From Deltaproteobacteria bacterium (GTDB lineage Bacteria > Bdellovibrionota > JACOXK01 > 2-02-FULL-40-11): a stretch of DNA of 37,311 nucleotides. Position 1 is the first letter of the stretch; every line of letters begins with the position of its first letter. This document shows, one piece after another, positions 16,080-23,806 of this stretch. The stretch covers positions 1 through 37,311 of the forward strand of contig JACQJD010000011.1 in the NCBI GenBank assembly GCA_016198185.1, in the 5' to 3' direction. The notes below the pieces were generated by a model. It did not search any database. It was not told the origin of the DNA and saw nothing but the letters and a program-made list of their open reading frames with translations. The position numbers and the translations under genes were made by a program.

Positions 16080-17246
16080 ATGCAATATAAAAGAATACTT
16101 TCGCTTGATCTATGCGTCACAAATACCTGCTTTCTATGGGGCCCACGACAGTGCGGCAAAAGCACGCTTCTACACACAGCGTTTCCACGAGCAAAACGTT
16201 ATGATTTGCTTTTGGCGAAGGAATTCGTTCGTTTGCAGTCCAACCCAGGCTTGATTCGTGAAGAATGTGATGCCCTGAATCTCACTGGCAAGACACAGAT
16301 TGATCCCATTTTGATTGATGAAGTACAAAAAGTGCCGCTTCTCTTGGACGAAGTCCATTGGATGATTGAAAATCGAGGGCTCAGATTCATTCTTTGTGGT
16401 TCAAGTGCTCGAAAGCTCAAACGTGGCAGTGCCAATCTCTTGGGTGGACGGGCGATTCGCTACGAACTTTTTCCATTGGTTTATCCTGAGATTTCAGATT
16501 TCCAACTTTTGAAAGCACTCAATCGAGGAACCCTTCCAAGTCATTACATTGAAGATCACTATCTGGAATTGATCGAAGCCTATATTGCGGATTACTTAAA
16601 AGAAGAAATTTATGCGGAAGCTTTAACACGCAATTTGCCAGCTTTTGAGAAATTTTTAGAAATGGCCGCCCTTTCCAATGGCGAACTCATCCAATACAAA
16701 AATATTGCGCAAGAATGTGGCGTGAGCCCGCCCACCGTCAAAGAATATTTCCTGATTTTACAAGACACTTTGATTGGAAAATTTATTCAGCCTTATCGAC
16801 GGCGCGCCAAAAGAAGAACCCTTGAATCACCGAAGTTTTATTATTTTGATGTCGGCATCGTCAACCACCTTGCACACCGCGGCGAAATTCAACCAAAATC
16901 TGAACTTTTTGGAAAGGCATTTGAACACTTTATTTTTCTGGAATTAAATGCGTTCATCTCTTATCAAAAACTACACAAGCCGATCACATTTTGGCGGACG
17001 ACCACTGGTTATGAAGTAGACTTCATTTTGGGAGACGCGGAAGTTGCCATTGAAATCAAGTCAACAGATCGGGTTCAATCGCATCATTTGAGAGGGCTCC
17101 ATTCTTTTTTGAAGGATTATAAAGTTCAACAGGCCATTGTCATTTCCTTAGATCCAAATCCTAGAAAAACCGCAGAGGGTATTCAGGTTCTACCTTGGAA
17201 GGTTTTCTTGGATCGACTCTGGAATGGAAAAGTCATTCAGGGTTAA
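16080..17246 (+). CDS. AAA-family ATPase with DUF4143 C-terminal domain
   Basis: A 388-aa member of the COG1373 type (AAA_14 plus DUF4143). The P-loop is GPRQCGKST with K27, Walker B is ILIDEVQKVP, and a sensor-like FILCGSSARKLKR follows. The middle contains a winged-helix-like segment (ALSNGELIQYKNIAQECGVSPPTVKEYF). The C-terminus carries EVDFILGD...AIEIKS, the E/D...ExK pattern of the restriction-endonuclease-like fold seen in this family. The biological role of the family is not established; such genes are patchily distributed and often transferred. It stands alone with its own promoter, between palindromic DNA and the convergent gsp operon. Confidence 0.88.
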   Translation: MQYKRILSLDLCVTNTCFLWGPRQCGKSTLLHTAFPRAKRYDLLLAKEFVRLQSNPGLIREECDALNLTGKTQIDPILIDEVQKVPLLLDEVHWMIENRGLRFILCGSSARKLKRGSANLLGGRAIRYELFPLVYPEISDFQLLKALNRGTLPSHYIEDHYLELIEAYIADYLKEEIYAEALTRNLPAFEKFLEMAALSNGELIQYKNIAQECGVSPPTVKEYFLILQDTLIGKFIQPYRRRAKRRTLESPKFYYFDVGIVNHLAHRGEIQPKSELFGKAFEHFIFLELNAFISYQKLHKPITFWRTTTGYEVDFILGDAEVAIEIKSTDRVQSHHLRGLHSFLKDYKVQQAIVISLDPNPRKTAEGIQVLPWKVFLDRLWNGKVIQG

Positions 17247-17311
17247 AATAGGGACACAGTAACCATACTTCGAAAAAAATTATAAGGTTTGCCTACAGGC
17301 ACGATAGAAAT

Positions 17312-18184
17312 TTATGATCGTTGAGGTAACGCCAGGGGAGCCGTCAGCGGCCCTGTGATTTTTAAATGGTAGTACCCATCTGGCGCCAATGCATTCTGGA
17401 TAAAGGGCAAAAACATTCGAAATTCTTCTTTCAGTTTTTCTGAGAGTTTTAATTTTAACCCAAGATTGAGTTGGCTTCGGGCAATGCTCGAAAAGTTGAG
17501 CAGGGCATCGCCTTGAACCACGGCATAGAGATCGTCGCTCGAACTTCCAAGCTCGCATGTTTGGAACGCAAGTTTTTGTTTTTCCAGAATGGCGTTGACT
17601 TTGAATTTTGAAAATTTTAGTGCAGGGATTTTCATGTTGAAAACCATCCACTCTGCAAGTTCGAGCTTAGTAATTTCAAAATCACTCTTTAGGTGAAGGG
17701 AGCTCTGATCTTGAACATTCCCAAAAAAATGGAATTCTCCTTGGGCAATTCCACCCAGCCCCATGGGCATTTGTTTTTTAAAATTTCTTTTTAAGTCCAC
17801 ATCCTTTAAGGTTAACACCAGATCCATCTGCTGTGGCTTTGGAACGATAGCGGCATACAGATTGCCACTGGTTAAATTCGCATTGAGTTTAAATTTGGGG
17901 TTCAATGTCAGCAGCGAAATAAAAGAAGGCGAAATGGAAACTTGAGGGATGTCCATCATCACTTGCTCAGAATGGGCAAGCCCGAGTGTTACATCCAAAA
18001 GATTCATTTCAAAAAAGAGCGTCGGTTTTAACTCTGATGCGTCTAGGTTTAAGCCTGTCTGAGAGCGAACTTCATCAAAAATTTTATCTTTGAGCTTTCC
18101 ATAAGGAAAATTCAAATAGGTAAAAAAAATGAATATCAAAACACCAAAGGTTGCATAGGCGCCGTATTTTAAAATTTTTGGCAT
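17312..18184 (-). CDS. gspN: Type II secretion system protein GspN
   Basis: Last gene of the gsp operon. The 290-aa protein has one N-terminal membrane helix (about residues 8-25) followed by a periplasmic beta-rich region with LNFPYGKLKD and an AsmA/GspN-like layout (PQVSISPSF...). GspN is an accessory inner-membrane component found in a subset of T2SS; it is not essential in every system. The ATG overlaps the gspM stop by one base, and a further 65 bp separate its stop from the convergent ATPase gene. Assignment rests on weak sequence features plus a decisive position after gspM. Confidence 0.75.
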   Translation of the reverse strand: MPKILKYGAYATFGVLIFIFFTYLNFPYGKLKDKIFDEVRSQTGLNLDASELKPTLFFEMNLLDVTLGLAHSEQVMMDIPQVSISPSFISLLTLNPKFKLNANLTSGNLYAAIVPKPQQMDLVLTLKDVDLKRNFKKQMPMGLGGIAQGEFHFFGNVQDQSSLHLKSDFEITKLELAEWMVFNMKIPALKFSKFKVNAILEKQKLAFQTCELGSSSDDLYAVVQGDALLNFSSIARSQLNLGLKLKLSEKLKEEFRMFLPFIQNALAPDGYYHLKITGPLTAPLALPQRS

Positions 18185-18804
18185 TAGGTATTATCCTTGG
18201 GTTTAAACGAAGAAACAATAAAAGTGACATTTAAAAAATCAGGGTTGTCAAACCGTGGTTTCATATGAGCTTCTTTGAGTTTTAAATGAAAAGGTGAGCT
18301 TTCAATTCTATAAAAATAATCTGTGAGGTGTTTTAAAGGCACTCGCACCAATTGCACGGTGGCTTCGGTCTCAATGAAATAATCACCGCTTGGCAGTTGT
18401 TTGGGGCTAATGGATTCAATGGATTCTCTGCCGATTTGCGAGGCTTGCGCAAATTTTTCCAGAGTGGTGAGTAAGGAAAAATCTTGTTGGATGCGTTTTG
18501 TACTTCGTTCTAATTCCTGAAGTTTAACCAGTTGCTCGGTGAATTGGGCTTCATATTTTGAAAGCTCCCGAAGGGTGGTTTGCTTGGCATCTATTTCTTC
18601 GCGGATAGCCGTAACTTTGCTGTTTCCCAAAAATACAAAGGACAACAAGACCAAGACAAGTCCTGCGATGATGGCAACATTGGCCAATTGTTTCTGATCG
18701 GCCGGAAGGGCTTCATATCGAATGACCCAGGGGGCAAATAATTTGCTCTGCCGTAATTGATCTAGCGACCATTGGTCTTTTAAATTTTGTAAAAAATTTG
18801 GCAT
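18184..18804 (-). CDS. gspM: Type II secretion system protein GspM
   Basis: A 206-aa bitopic inner-membrane protein: a short cytoplasmic N-terminus, one membrane helix at about residues 42-61 (ANVAIIAGLVLVLLSFVFL), a periplasmic coiled coil (about 65-120, KQTTLRELSKYEAQFTEQL) and a C-terminal ferredoxin-like domain. This is the PilO/GspM layout. GspM partners GspL in the assembly platform that couples the GspE ATPase to pseudopilus growth. It starts one base after the gspL stop and overlaps gspN by one base, so translation is probably coupled. Confidence 0.85.
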   Translation of the reverse strand: MPNFLQNLKDQWSLDQLRQSKLFAPWVIRYEALPADQKQLANVAIIAGLVLVLLSFVFLGNSKVTAIREEIDAKQTTLRELSKYEAQFTEQLVKLQELERSTKRIQQDFSLLTTLEKFAQASQIGRESIESISPKQLPSGDYFIETEATVQLVRVPLKHLTDYFYRIESSPFHLKLKEAHMKPRFDNPDFLNVTFIVSSFKPKDNT

Positions 18805-18805
18805 G

Positions 18806-20407
18806 TTAGTGCTTTCTTAAATCAAACGTTACCGTAAAATTTTTATTTTTACCATCGGCTGCCGTTTGAATTTCTCCCTTCACCACATTTGTAAATTCTG
18901 CATGATTCTTTAAGCTTTTTTCAATGTTTTCAACGGAGTTAAATGAATCTGAAATGCCTTTCATTCGAACTTTGCGATCTACAATGGATAATTCCCGAAC
19001 ATCGAATAAAACTTCTTTGGGGACGAGGCCAGAGATTTCTTTAAGCACTTGTAAAACCGTGAGGCTTTCTTGTTTTTGGCCTCCCAGGGCGTTCATTTTT
19101 TCTTCAAATTCACTGGATTTTTTATTTAAAAAGGCTCGCATGCGCGTGGGGCTGGTCAGTAATCCCGAATCAATTTTGACGGGAAATTTTTTAAGAACTG
19201 CCTCAATGTCTCTGTCTAACTTTCGCAGGGTCGATCTTTGAATAAAGTAGTTTCCAAATACATTAAAAATCAAAATAACAATAATGGCGCAGCCAGCGGC
19301 AATCAGGGTTCGGATTTCAGAACTTAAGGTTCCAGCGCGGTATTTTGAAAAAGAATCTTTCCTGAAATTAAATTGACGTTGAAAATTTCGGCCAACGAGT
19401 CCCATGCCGAGAGCTACAGCTGTGGAAGCCGCGGCATTCTGTTCATCGTTGTTGGCGATATTGCAATCCTTCATCTGTTGGATGAAATTCAACATTTCAA
19501 CTTCGATGCTCAGCTCTTGCGCAACATAGGCAGGCAGGTTTCGTAATTGTGCTGATTTTCCCGTGAGATATATTTTCCGAACGGCGGGCAATCCCTTGGA
19601 ACGATGCGCTTGAAAGGTCTGAAGAAGTTCTTCTAAAAGCGGATCCAGTGCTTGGCACAAGCAATCTGAAAATTTCTTTTGATCTGGGGTGATGCCGGCG
19701 GGTTCTCCGGTGAGGACAAACCCATTCTCTCGTTTGGCTTGTTCCGCTTCGTCATAATTTAATTTATAAGTCGATTGAATGCTGTGGGTGAGTGCATCCC
19801 CTGCTATGGGAATGCTGCGAATATTTAAAATCGCTCCTTCTTGGACAATGCACACGTTGGTTTTGGCTCTTCCAATGTTGACAATGGCGTAAGGATCTGG
19901 GGGTTCCGAAATCCACTCTGAAAGATTCACCAATACAACCGAATCAGCAGAAATGACATCTGGAGAAAGTTCCCGTGTGACAAAATAGGTTAAATGTTCT
20001 TCAATGCGATCTTTGGGTGTTACGAGAACCAGTACCTGTGATTTTTCTTTGGTAGAGGCAATAATCTGTTCGGTATAGACACTGTTTTCCAATGAAAAAG
20101 GAATATGTTCCTCCAACTCAAAGGGGAGGGTTTGTTTAATTTTTATTTTTTCTTTAAACGGAAGTTCCAATCGTCTTGAAGAAACATCCAATCCCGAAAG
20201 CGCTGTGACCAGTTTAAAGGGGGGATTTATTTTTTGGTCGATAAAAATTTTGGTAATCGCATTTTGAATTTGTTCTAAAGAGGGAAGGGTTTGAGAAGCT
20301 GGAAATTTTTCTTCAAAAAAATCCATGATTTCAATGGAACGAATGCCCGCTTCCATTTCGATGGCTTTAACGCCGGAACTCCCAATGTCTAATGCAATGA
20401 TGCGCAT
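18806..20407 (-). CDS. gspL: Type II secretion system protein GspL (PilM/PilN-like)
   Basis: A 533-aa platform protein that recruits GspE to the membrane. The N-terminal half is a cytoplasmic actin-like fold resembling PilM (IIALDIGSSGVKAIE at the start, FKLVTALSGLDVSSRR, IVNIGRAKTNV, KIYLTGKSAQLRN). A membrane helix follows at about residues 362-382, then a coiled coil and a PilN-like periplasmic domain (LKEISGLVPKEVLFDV...). It is longer than classical enterobacterial GspL (about 400 aa), because the actin-like part is complete. It lies 6 bp after gspK. Confidence 0.85.
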   Translation of the reverse strand: MRIIALDIGSSGVKAIEMEAGIRSIEIMDFFEEKFPASQTLPSLEQIQNAITKIFIDQKINPPFKLVTALSGLDVSSRRLELPFKEKIKIKQTLPFELEEHIPFSLENSVYTEQIIASTKEKSQVLVLVTPKDRIEEHLTYFVTRELSPDVISADSVVLVNLSEWISEPPDPYAIVNIGRAKTNVCIVQEGAILNIRSIPIAGDALTHSIQSTYKLNYDEAEQAKRENGFVLTGEPAGITPDQKKFSDCLCQALDPLLEELLQTFQAHRSKGLPAVRKIYLTGKSAQLRNLPAYVAQELSIEVEMLNFIQQMKDCNIANNDEQNAAASTAVALGMGLVGRNFQRQFNFRKDSFSKYRAGTLSSEIRTLIAAGCAIIVILIFNVFGNYFIQRSTLRKLDRDIEAVLKKFPVKIDSGLLTSPTRMRAFLNKKSSEFEEKMNALGGQKQESLTVLQVLKEISGLVPKEVLFDVRELSIVDRKVRMKGISDSFNSVENIEKSLKNHAEFTNVVKGEIQTAADGKNKNFTVTFDLRKH

Positions 20408-20413
20408 AGCTTG

Positions 20414-21493
20414 TTAACTCATATTCCAATATACAATTTGGGGCATACCATCTGACCGAATTTTTTTGGTATCGACGACCGCACGAATGGTTTGTAGAGC
20501 CCCGTGAACTTCTGCCGTGGACTCCAAGGAAAAAATTCGGGTCGTGGTGGTAATTGCAATCTTGGGGTCTTGATTAAAGGTGGCGCTTTTGAGCAGCGTC
20601 TTTTTGCAAAAGTCTTCGAATGCTTGAGTGTTTTTAAATGGAACTTTTTGGCGTTGTTCTATAATTTTTGCCACATCTTCATCTGTCAATTCTATGCTCA
20701 TAGATTTTAAGGTCGTGGCATCTGCCGTATTTACATTAATTCCTCCGGTAGAATACACGGTAATAAGTGGAAGAAGCAAGTTAAAGATCGTTGAATCTTG
20801 AAATCCATCGATGAGAGAAAGTTCGCTGGTGGTATCCAGTGGGGCATTTTTGTGTTTATAGGCAGGCTCCAAACGAGAGTAAATACTTTCTTCGCTGCCA
20901 CCGTCGACCCGTTCCGAATCTTTATCGATCCAATCTACAATGTTGTGAATGAGTTCTCGAAATCGCACATCGCGGTAGTTCCTAAAAAAATCTTCATCTG
21001 TACTTTTTCGCTGTTCAAAGAGGGTTTCGAGTTGCTGAGCGGTTGCCTTTTGGAGTTTGGGATCTCCCAAATCGTTGAGGTTAATTTTAGCGCCTTCATC
21101 TTGAATGCGAACGCTGATATTTCCATCAATTTTAGATTTGCTCACGAGTTCGACCGCCGCTTTTTGGGCACCAAAGGTAGCGGATTTTCCTGGCATGGGA
21201 GGGTAGATAAATCCAAATTGCCAAATGAGATCCAGCATCGTGGGTTGGAAGCCTGGGATTTGTTTGAGCATCGGCATGTCTTTTAAGGTTTGGTGGACTT
21301 TCAGTTCCAGCATTCCAAAATAAATGCCGGATCGTGCAAGGGCTCGGGCTTTCAGTGCATTTTGAAAGTTTTTGGTAATTTGCAAATTTACTTGGGTGTT
21401 GAATGTAAAATCGACCATGAGCAGCGAAAGCAAAGAGATCGAACTGATAACGAGAACGAGCGCAATCCCACGTTTGGTTTTAAGCAGGTTCAT
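20414..21493 (-). CDS. gspK: Type II secretion minor pseudopilin GspK
   Basis: A 359-aa minor pseudopilin that caps the pseudopilus tip with GspI and GspJ. The leader MNLLKTKRG precedes a hydrophobic helix IALVLVISSISLLSLL that lacks the usual Glu at +5, as is typical of GspK. The large globular domain has the family segment VDWIDKDSERVDGGSEESIYSRL and the DTTSELSLIDGF stretch, and later helix-hairpin-helix-like sequence (INVNTADATTLKSMS). Its ATG overlaps the gspJ stop by 4 bp. Confidence 0.93.
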   Translation of the reverse strand: MNLLKTKRGIALVLVISSISLLSLLMVDFTFNTQVNLQITKNFQNALKARALARSGIYFGMLELKVHQTLKDMPMLKQIPGFQPTMLDLIWQFGFIYPPMPGKSATFGAQKAAVELVSKSKIDGNISVRIQDEGAKINLNDLGDPKLQKATAQQLETLFEQRKSTDEDFFRNYRDVRFRELIHNIVDWIDKDSERVDGGSEESIYSRLEPAYKHKNAPLDTTSELSLIDGFQDSTIFNLLLPLITVYSTGGINVNTADATTLKSMSIELTDEDVAKIIEQRQKVPFKNTQAFEDFCKKTLLKSATFNQDPKIAITTTTRIFSLESTAEVHGALQTIRAVVDTKKIRSDGMPQIVYWNMS

Positions 21494-22281
21494 TCGAATT
21501 CGTCCTCGGAGTCTTCTTGAGGGGTGGGGCTTGGAAGTGTTGCACCCCCCGGAGGCGCGGGCGTTGAGCCCCCCCCGGGTCCTGGAGAAGTTTCCCCTTG
21601 AACCTTGGGTGCTTCATTATTGGGGTTTTGAACAATGACCGATAGCTTATGTATTTTTTCTTTATCTTGGGGGGGCTCAAGATAGGTGAGCTCGAGCTCG
21701 ACGGCATCTGGAAATAAGTCCTCGGTGTCTCTCGCTTGAGAATTCCAATCCTCGGTCCAGCGATCTTGTTTTTTAGAATAATAACGGAATTGAATTTTTT
21801 TAATATTTTCAAATAATACTAATTTTTCTCCGCCACTTTCTGGTTGTTCATCGACCACGGGCGATTTTCGTCGGGTGAGATTTTGAATTTGGGCGTTGTC
21901 TTTGTCTTGTTCGACCGAATATCCAATTTCACACAGTTCGGATTCATGTGCTGAGCGATACAGTTTCCGGTGGGCGAGGGACGTAAAAGAGAGGCTGGTG
22001 GCTCTCCCCATAAAATAGGTTTTAAAATAAGGATTTTCTTCAAATTGGCCTTTTAAAAAAGTGGTTCCCGCCATTTTTTCTTTGGGCACATGAAAGGCCA
22101 AGGAAAGATCTCTTTGGAGGATGTGAAAAACCGTTCTTAAGCTGTGAATATGCATCCACTCTTTTTCAATTCTTTTTTGGATAAAGGTACTGCGAGAAAC
22201 CGATCCCCCCGTGGCCATGGCAATAAATGAAAAGATGGCCAGCGCAACCATTACTTCAATTAACGTGAATCCTTTCTTCAT
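21490..22281 (-). CDS. gspJ: Type II secretion minor pseudopilin GspJ
   Basis: A 263-aa minor pseudopilin. The prepilin leader MKKG is followed by FTLIEVMVALAIFSFIA with Glu at +5, cut by the prepilin peptidase (not in this window). The globular domain includes LFENIKKIQFRYYS and AVELELTYLEPP, characteristic of GspJ. The last about 32 residues form an unusual Pro/Gly/Ser-rich tail ending in acidic residues (QEDSEDEFE), encoded by GC-rich DNA. It overlaps both gspI and gspK by 4 bp, so translation is coupled through the pseudopilin block. Confidence 0.92.
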   Translation of the reverse strand: MKKGFTLIEVMVALAIFSFIAMATGGSVSRSTFIQKRIEKEWMHIHSLRTVFHILQRDLSLAFHVPKEKMAGTTFLKGQFEENPYFKTYFMGRATSLSFTSLAHRKLYRSAHESELCEIGYSVEQDKDNAQIQNLTRRKSPVVDEQPESGGEKLVLFENIKKIQFRYYSKKQDRWTEDWNSQARDTEDLFPDAVELELTYLEPPQDKEKIHKLSVIVQNPNNEAPKVQGETSPGPGGGSTPAPPGGATLPSPTPQEDSEDEFE

Positions 22282-22796
22282 AGTTTTACCGGGGCTTTGA
22301 AGTTAAATACATGGGTCGTGAGCGACACCTGTTGTTCTGCGCTCCCTTCCTTCCAAAAGATGGTAACGGTGATTTCTTTTGTCGATGATCGAATAAATTG
22401 AGAAATTTTGGGTAAATAGGCAAAGAGGGGAGACTGGGGTGCGTTTTCGGCCGTATCTTCTGTCTGGGCCATATCTGCCAAAAAAGAAAGATCATAATTA
22501 AACTCTTGAGATGTTTTTTCCCATCGATAGCGTTCATGAGGAGCTTCAAAATGACCTTCTTCTTTTTCTGAAATTTCACTGATTTTATCGCCGTCGTATT
22601 TGAGGACCATTTCATTTAATTTTTCTTGGGCTAAGAGGGTAGCCATGGATACGCGTTTGGCTCTGGCCGACGCTCGGACATTCATGTTTTGTGAATCAAT
22701 CAACACCAAAAAAGACATGACAAAAATCGCCATGGCCACCAGCACTTCAATGAGCGTAAAGGCGCGTTGATCAAGAATTTTTTTCGGATACATCAT
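22278..22796 (-). CDS. gspI: Type II secretion minor pseudopilin GspI
   Basis: Minor pseudopilin of about 172 aa in the tip complex. The N-terminus MMYPKKILDQRA is followed by FTLIEVLVAMAIFVMSFLVLI. The residue before the cleavage site is Ala rather than the usual Gly. The early body (NVRASARAKRVSMATLLAQEKLNEM) is typical of GspI. The start is uncertain: ATG at 22796 or 22793 gives a conventional leader, while ATG 22814 would add six residues. No Shine-Dalgarno resolves it, and all options overlap the end of gspH (22771). Confidence 0.85.
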   Translation of the reverse strand: MMYPKKILDQRAFTLIEVLVAMAIFVMSFLVLIDSQNMNVRASARAKRVSMATLLAQEKLNEMVLKYDGDKISEISEKEEGHFEAPHERYRWEKTSQEFNYDLSFLADMAQTEDTAENAPQSPLFAYLPKISQFIRSSTKEITVTIFWKEGSAEQQVSLTTHVFNFKAPVKL

Positions 22797-23355
22797 AAGG
22801 GTAAACTTTGGCATTTCCCGTCAGTGGCGAAATAACAACGGAATAGATCTGGCCGCGTTCACTGGTGATACGGATGGTTGCTTTTTCTGCATATCCAAAT
22901 GAAAAAAAATGGATGTAGGCGTGCCCCGAAGAGGTTCCCAGGGGATTGGATTCGGTTTGAATGTCTTTAAATTTAAGTCCTTTTTCAAGTTTGATCGGTT
23001 TTGGAATGAGCGATGTATCTGACGTAAATTTGGGCTCTGAAACTTCTTCGCTTCTGGCATGGAATGCGGAACGATTTTTTTCAACCGCCGCTTGTAATTC
23101 CACACCGCTCGACGTTTTTTCTACCCAGTACGTTTGTTCATCTAAATTAAAATGCAAACGGTAGGTCGCATTTTTAAAGGCGGCTTGATAATACATATGT
23201 TGTGCTGCTGCGGAAATCATTCGGGCTCTCTTTTTGAGATTTAAATCCATCTGATTCCGAATACGGGGCGTGGCCATGGCGGCAAACAAAGCAAGGAGCC
23301 CCATGACCACCACCACCTCAATCAGTGTAAAACCGTGATTTTTTCTATAGATCAT
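22771..23355 (-). CDS. gspH: Type II secretion minor pseudopilin GspH
   Basis: Minor pseudopilin of 194 aa. The leader MIYRKNHG precedes FTLIEVVVVMGLLALFAAMATPRI. I chose the ATG at 23355, which gives a short leader and overlaps the gspG stop by 11 bp. An open frame reaches 23409 but would give an implausibly long leader inside gspG. The C-terminal part (IHFFSFGYAEKATIRITS...VISPLTGNAKVY) fits the GspH family beta-sandwich. Confidence 0.88.
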   Translation of the reverse strand: MIYRKNHGFTLIEVVVVMGLLALFAAMATPRIRNQMDLNLKKRARMISAAAQHMYYQAAFKNATYRLHFNLDEQTYWVEKTSSGVELQAAVEKNRSAFHARSEEVSEPKFTSDTSLIPKPIKLEKGLKFKDIQTESNPLGTSSGHAYIHFFSFGYAEKATIRITSERGQIYSVVISPLTGNAKVYPYDVSEKNS

Positions 23356-23785
23356 CGCTCGAAATATCTGCGGCTCTTCCCGTTCCCCCTTCTTTTTTAT
23401 CTTTGCCATAAGAGATCAACGTAAAGGCTTCACCATTTTCAGAAAGATACGTGAAAGGGGCTCCCCATCCATCCACCGGAAGTTTTTTCTTATCGATGTA
23501 ACCACCCGTTGGATAATTTTGAGGGACATTTCCCGTTGTGGGGGTTTGGATCAATGCTTCGAGCCCTTGCTCAGTGGTTGGGTAATAGTCATTGTCGGCT
23601 TTATACATTTCAAGCGCTTGTTGAAGGGTCTTCATTTGCGTTTTGGTGGTCGAGATTTTGGCATCTTCCAATCGATTGATGACTTGGGTTCCCGCCAAAG
23701 ATGCAATAATGGCCATGATGGTAATGACCACGATAATTTCAATGAGTGTCATCCCACGTTGGGATGTTAAGATGTGTTTGAGCAT
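23345..23785 (-). CDS. gspG: Type II secretion major pseudopilin GspG
   Basis: The 146-aa main subunit of the pseudopilus. Leader MLKHILTSQRG, then MTLIEIIVVITIMAIIASL with Glu at +5. The canonical GspG body is complete: NDYYPTTEQGLEALIQTP, a GWGAPFTYLSE segment and the C-terminal calcium-site region (SYGKDKKEGGTGRAADI). It has by far the best ribosome-binding site in the operon (AAGGAGG, 23790-23796), fitting the need for many copies. It lies 21 bp after gspF. Confidence 0.97.
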   Translation of the reverse strand: MLKHILTSQRGMTLIEIIVVITIMAIIASLAGTQVINRLEDAKISTTKTQMKTLQQALEMYKADNDYYPTTEQGLEALIQTPTTGNVPQNYPTGGYIDKKKLPVDGWGAPFTYLSENGEAFTLISYGKDKKEGGTGRAADISSDDL

Positions 23786-23789
23786 GTTT

Positions 23790-23796
23790 CCTCCTT
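23790..23796 (-). promoter_or_regulatory. Strong Shine-Dalgarno of gspG
   Basis: AAGGAGG ends 4 nt before the gspG ATG, in the only sizeable spacer (21 bp) of the gspE-to-gspN block. Neighbouring gsp genes have weak or no Shine-Dalgarno and rely on overlap, so this site probably raises translation of the major pseudopilin above the rest. Confidence 0.75.
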
Positions 23797-23806
23797 TTCT
23801 GGATGG

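Noticed and set aside
17251-17264. GGGACACAGTAACC after the ATPase gene, similar to sequences seen beside some insertion elements
   Set aside because: Only one copy, no inverted partner and no transposase nearby.
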